The position numbers and the translations under genes were made by a program. A stretch of DNA of 17,662 nt, taken from NCBI GenBank assembly GCA_022819745.1, contig JAJEGS010000026.1:1-17662 (forward strand). Reading direction: 5' to 3'. Shown in pieces: positions 15,095 through 17,662 of the stretch (positions within the stretch are counted from its first letter, which is position 1; the number at the start of each line of letters is the position of its first letter). The notes under the pieces were generated by a model. It made no database searches and was not told the origin of the DNA. It saw nothing but the letters and a program-made list of their open reading frames with translations. The stretch comes from Candidatus Latescibacterota bacterium (lineage in GTDB: Bacteria > Latescibacterota > UBA2968 > UBA8231).

Positions 15095-17599
15095 TTACTT
15101 CTTCGGTCGGCGCAATCCGTACTTCTGCATGCGGTAGCGCAGTTTCTCCGGGTTCATGCCCAACAAATGCGCCGCACCCCGCTCGCCGTAGATCATCCAG
15201 TTGGTCGCTTGCAGCGCCTCCACAAGCTGCTGCTTTTCGTCCAAGCCCTCACCAGCCGCTGGCGCTGGTGGCATTGCATCCCCAGCCCGCCGACCAACCG
15301 ACGGCAGCAGCAAATCGCCCACGCGGATCACTCCATCCTCGCACAACAAGACCGCCCGATTAATCAAGTGCTCCAACTCGCGCACATTTCCCGGCCAAGC
15401 ATACCCCTGCAAGTGCGCGACCACCCCTTCCTCTAGCGTCGGCACCGACCGCCGCAAATGCTGGGCATACCGCTCGGCAAAATGCGCCGCCAAAGACGGG
15501 ATATCTTCTTGTCGCTGCCGCAGCGGCGGAAGCTCTAAGGTGAAGACACTCAGGCGATAAAACAGGTCTTCGCGAAACGTGCCTTCCTGGATGGCCTGCC
15601 GCAAGTCGCGGTTGGTTGCCGCAATGACACGCACATCCACCTTTACAGGCTGCTCGCCACCGACGCGGGTCAGAGCATTCTCCTCTAAGATGTGCAGCAG
15701 CACCCGCTGAGACTCCAACGGCAAATCGCCGATCTCGTCGAGAAAGAGGGTACCTCCATCGGCCAGTTCAAAGCGACCAAGCTGACGACTCGCCGCGCCG
15801 GTAAAGGCCCCTTTCTCGTGGCCAAACAACTCGCTTTCGACCAATCCAGCCGGCAGTGCCCCGCAATTGACTTGGATGAAAGGCCGCTTGCGGCGAGTGC
15901 TTGTCTCGTGGATAGTCTGCGCCAGCAAGCCCTTGCCCGTGCCGGTCTCGCCCAGCACCAGCACCGTCATCGCCGTCTCGGCGACGCGCACGGTCTGCTC
16001 CATCACTTGGCGCATCGCCCAACTCTGGCTATGCACCACGTGGTCGCTCGCACGCAGCACACTTTCAAGGGCGTGGATGCGTTCGGTTTTAGCGTCGGGG
16101 AGGACTCGAATCTCCACGCTGGCGACTTCGGACATCAGGCCATCGCGGTCCATCGTCCGCACCTCGAAGCGATACTCACCCACCGGCAGAGAGTTGTATG
16201 CGACTGCATTGGCGGTGGTAAACGCGCTCCATTGTGCCGTCGGATTGTGCCCTACCAAGCGGTGACTGTAGCGCATCTGCCCCGCGCCGGTGCGGAAGCT
16301 GATGCCTTGGAAGTGAATACAAATTTCAGGTGTGCTCTCTGGGCAGGATACGGCTTCGGGCGCGGCCAAGCGGGTACCAGCCATCACCTCGCGGATGACC
16401 AAGCACGGCGGCGTGCGTCCCGGCTGATAGGCGACCAGCCCTGCCCGCGTCCCAAACCACAGCCGACCGCGACGGTCGCACAGGACGGCTTCGACCATGT
16501 TTTCGAGAGCGGATGGCCCCAAGCGGATGTTTTGGAAGGTTTGGCCGTCGTAGCGGAGGACGCCGCCGCCGCTAGTGCCCATCCAGATATGGCCCTGCGG
16601 GTCAACCGTCAGCGCCAAGATGCCATTGGCCGACAGCCCGAACTGTTCGGCGGTAAACTGATGCACCTCCCGCGATGAGAGATCCAAGGCGAAAAGTCCC
16701 TTGGCCGTGCCCACCCACAGGGTGTTTTGGTACTCCCACAAGACATTGACATAGGCGATGGACTCCGCTTTGGCCATATCCGCTGGGTGGAAATGATCAT
16801 TCTCATAACAGTAGAGTGCCGGTACTCTTCCATAGAAACCAACCCAGAATACTCCGTTTTGGTCTTGTAATAAGGCACGGCACTCGTCGATTATCCACTC
16901 GTCGAAGGGGGTGAAGCGATTTTCCTCGATCCAGCCAAAGCCAAAGCGGCCCCGGAACGTACCAACCCAGATACGCCCTTGTCCATCTTCGCACAGCCCG
17001 GTGACCTCTCCAAAGTGGTCCTCTTCAGCCACAGAGATCGCTTGCGGCATTTGGTCCTCCCACCGATACACCCGGCCAGTGTCTCCACCGCTCCAAATCT
17101 GTCCCTGACCATCCACCACCATGGCAGACACGACTTCACGAGTTCCTACCGGACCAATTTGGCCCTCTTCCATGCAGGCCATGCCCCCCATCGTCCCAAT
17201 CCACATCCGACCCTCAGGATCTTCGCCCAAGCAGCGAATCTCGCGGTCGGGCAGGCCGTCGGCTTCGGTGTAGCGACGAATGCTGGCTGGGTCGCAAAAA
17301 ATCAGTCCTCCACCCCAAAGCCCGATCCAGATATTGCCCTCGCGATCCTCGTACGTTAGGCGCGTATCCGAAAAGTCAATATCCGGCAAGGAAGCAGAAA
17401 AGTGGCGCCACTCCTGCCCGTCGTGTACCACCACGCCCCGGTGGGTCAGCCAGAGCCAGCCCCTCTCGTCAATCCGCACGTGCCGCGTCCCATTCTGCGC
17501 AGCCCGCTCAGTTCTATTGCCCCTTGAATTCAACTCGTAAGTGCAATCTTTTGGGTAGCTGGCATAGAAACGGCCAACTGGTATATTTCCCGTGGCCAT
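15095..17599 (-). CDS. Sigma-54-dependent activator with Reg_prop propeller, N-terminally truncated paralogue
   Basis: The 834-residue frame repeats the neighbouring activator from GTRHVR(V/I)DERGWLWL onward: nine of the 14 propeller blades, the Y_Y_Y domain, AAA+ domain (Walker A GETGTGKG 550-557, GAFTGA 597-602, WPGNVREL 735-742) and Fis-type helix-turn-helix. The AAA+ and DNA-binding parts are almost identical to the paralogue, while the propeller has diverged, with small insertions such as RFGFGWIEE and EWIIDECRA. The first five blades are missing. The first 40 or so residues (MATGNIPVGRF...) are unrelated and lack a strong ribosome-binding site. It may be a decayed gene, or an activator with an altered sensor. 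ATPase and DNA-binding motifs are intact. Confidence 0.8.
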   Translation of the reverse strand: MATGNIPVGRFYASYPKDCTYELNSRGNRTERAAQNGTRHVRIDERGWLWLTHRGVVVHDGQEWRHFSASLPDIDFSDTRLTYEDREGNIWIGLWGGGLIFCDPASIRRYTEADGLPDREIRCLGEDPEGRMWIGTMGGMACMEEGQIGPVGTREVVSAMVVDGQGQIWSGGDTGRVYRWEDQMPQAISVAEEDHFGEVTGLCEDGQGRIWVGTFRGRFGFGWIEENRFTPFDEWIIDECRALLQDQNGVFWVGFYGRVPALYCYENDHFHPADMAKAESIAYVNVLWEYQNTLWVGTAKGLFALDLSSREVHQFTAEQFGLSANGILALTVDPQGHIWMGTSGGGVLRYDGQTFQNIRLGPSALENMVEAVLCDRRGRLWFGTRAGLVAYQPGRTPPCLVIREVMAGTRLAAPEAVSCPESTPEICIHFQGISFRTGAGQMRYSHRLVGHNPTAQWSAFTTANAVAYNSLPVGEYRFEVRTMDRDGLMSEVASVEIRVLPDAKTERIHALESVLRASDHVVHSQSWAMRQVMEQTVRVAETAMTVLVLGETGTGKGLLAQTIHETSTRRKRPFIQVNCGALPAGLVESELFGHEKGAFTGAASRQLGRFELADGGTLFLDEIGDLPLESQRVLLHILEENALTRVGGEQPVKVDVRVIAATNRDLRQAIQEGTFREDLFYRLSVFTLELPPLRQRQEDIPSLAAHFAERYAQHLRRSVPTLEEGVVAHLQGYAWPGNVRELEHLINRAVLLCEDGVIRVGDLLLPSVGRRAGDAMPPAPAAGEGLDEKQQLVEALQATNWMIYGERGAAHLLGMNPEKLRYRMQKYGLRRPKK

Positions 17600-17662
17600 T
17601 TCAAACGCAGCTCCCGACGGAGGCGCTTATGGGAACGTATCACCAGTTGACCGAGTATCAAA
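17505..17662 (-). pseudogene. Decayed unrelated gene sequence fused to the truncated activator (possible FGE-sulfatase remnant)
   Basis: Similarity to the intact activator stops near 17502. Beyond it the same frame reads APPSGAAFEMATGNIPVGRF, then YASYPKDCTYELNSRGNRTE, with a TAA at 17627-17629 upstream. PVG-x-F-x(4)P-x(4)Y-x(3)-GN-x(2)-E recalls the PVGSF...P..FGLYDMHGNVWEW region of formylglycine-generating (SUMF1-type) proteins with several changes. This is a weak resemblance judged by eye. A second frame is also open here, so the identity is uncertain. The window ends at 17662. Confidence 0.28.

Noticed and set aside
15692..16678. Long open frame (328 codons) on the + strand
   Set aside because: It lies wholly antisense to the truncated sigma-54 activator, whose AAA+ and propeller motifs are unmistakable. 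The translation is rich in H, Q and R with no motif, as expected for a high-GC shadow. A similar shadow occurs opposite the other copy.

Overview
The window reads as a bacterial chromosome segment from an uncultured lineage of the FCB/Poribacteria–Latescibacterota type. This is an inference from content. Two secreted proteins end in a YPNPFNP-type C-terminal sorting (FlgD-Ig-like) domain, two TlpA-like proteins have a Bacteroidetes-like N-terminal domain, a phytanoyl-CoA-dioxygenase-type oxygenase is present, and the metzincin protease and YWTD-propeller proteins match types I associate with Poribacteria and relatives. No rRNA or tRNA is seen.

Left part, + strand (1-2341): the window opens in the last codons of an IS4-family transposase. 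A single type I-E-like CRISPR repeat (154-181) follows, then a short gene remnant whose stop overlaps the start of a PhyH-type dioxygenase (299-1153). Next is a PLP enzyme of the D-threonine aldolase/D-serine dehydratase-like family (1247-2341), which meets the leftward genes end to end with no gap.

Middle part, - strand (11542 down to 2342): this looks like one long operon. In transcription order it holds a frameshifted TlpA-like thioredoxin protein, an FG-GAP propeller protein, a second intact TlpA-like protein, a metzincin/Big-1/YWTD-propeller protein, and a small STAS-like protein. The first four genes form two copies of one cassette (thioredoxin protein plus secreted passenger). Copies share leader, ribosome-binding region and C-terminal sorting domain, while the middle of the passenger differs completely. 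Both TlpA-like proteins carry an inserted array of 31-residue LDS(M/Y) repeats that I do not recognise.

Control region (11543-11852): reading leftward from the end of the upstream regulator gene there are three palindromes spaced two helical turns apart, an intrinsic terminator, and a near-consensus sigma-54 (-24/-12) promoter about 50 bases before the first TlpA-like gene. This is the layout of a sigma-54 enhancer and promoter.

Right part, - strand (17599 down to 11853): two paralogous sigma-54 activators sit directly upstream. The intact one joins 14 Reg_prop blades (two seven-bladed propellers) and a Y_Y_Y domain to a full AAA+ sigma-54 activator domain and a Fis-type helix-turn-helix, with no visible membrane segment, kinase or receiver. 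The second has lost its first five blades and is fused to unrelated, decayed sequence at the window edge. The simplest model is that the propeller activator binds the palindromes and switches on the redox/secreted-protein operon through sigma-54 RNA polymerase.
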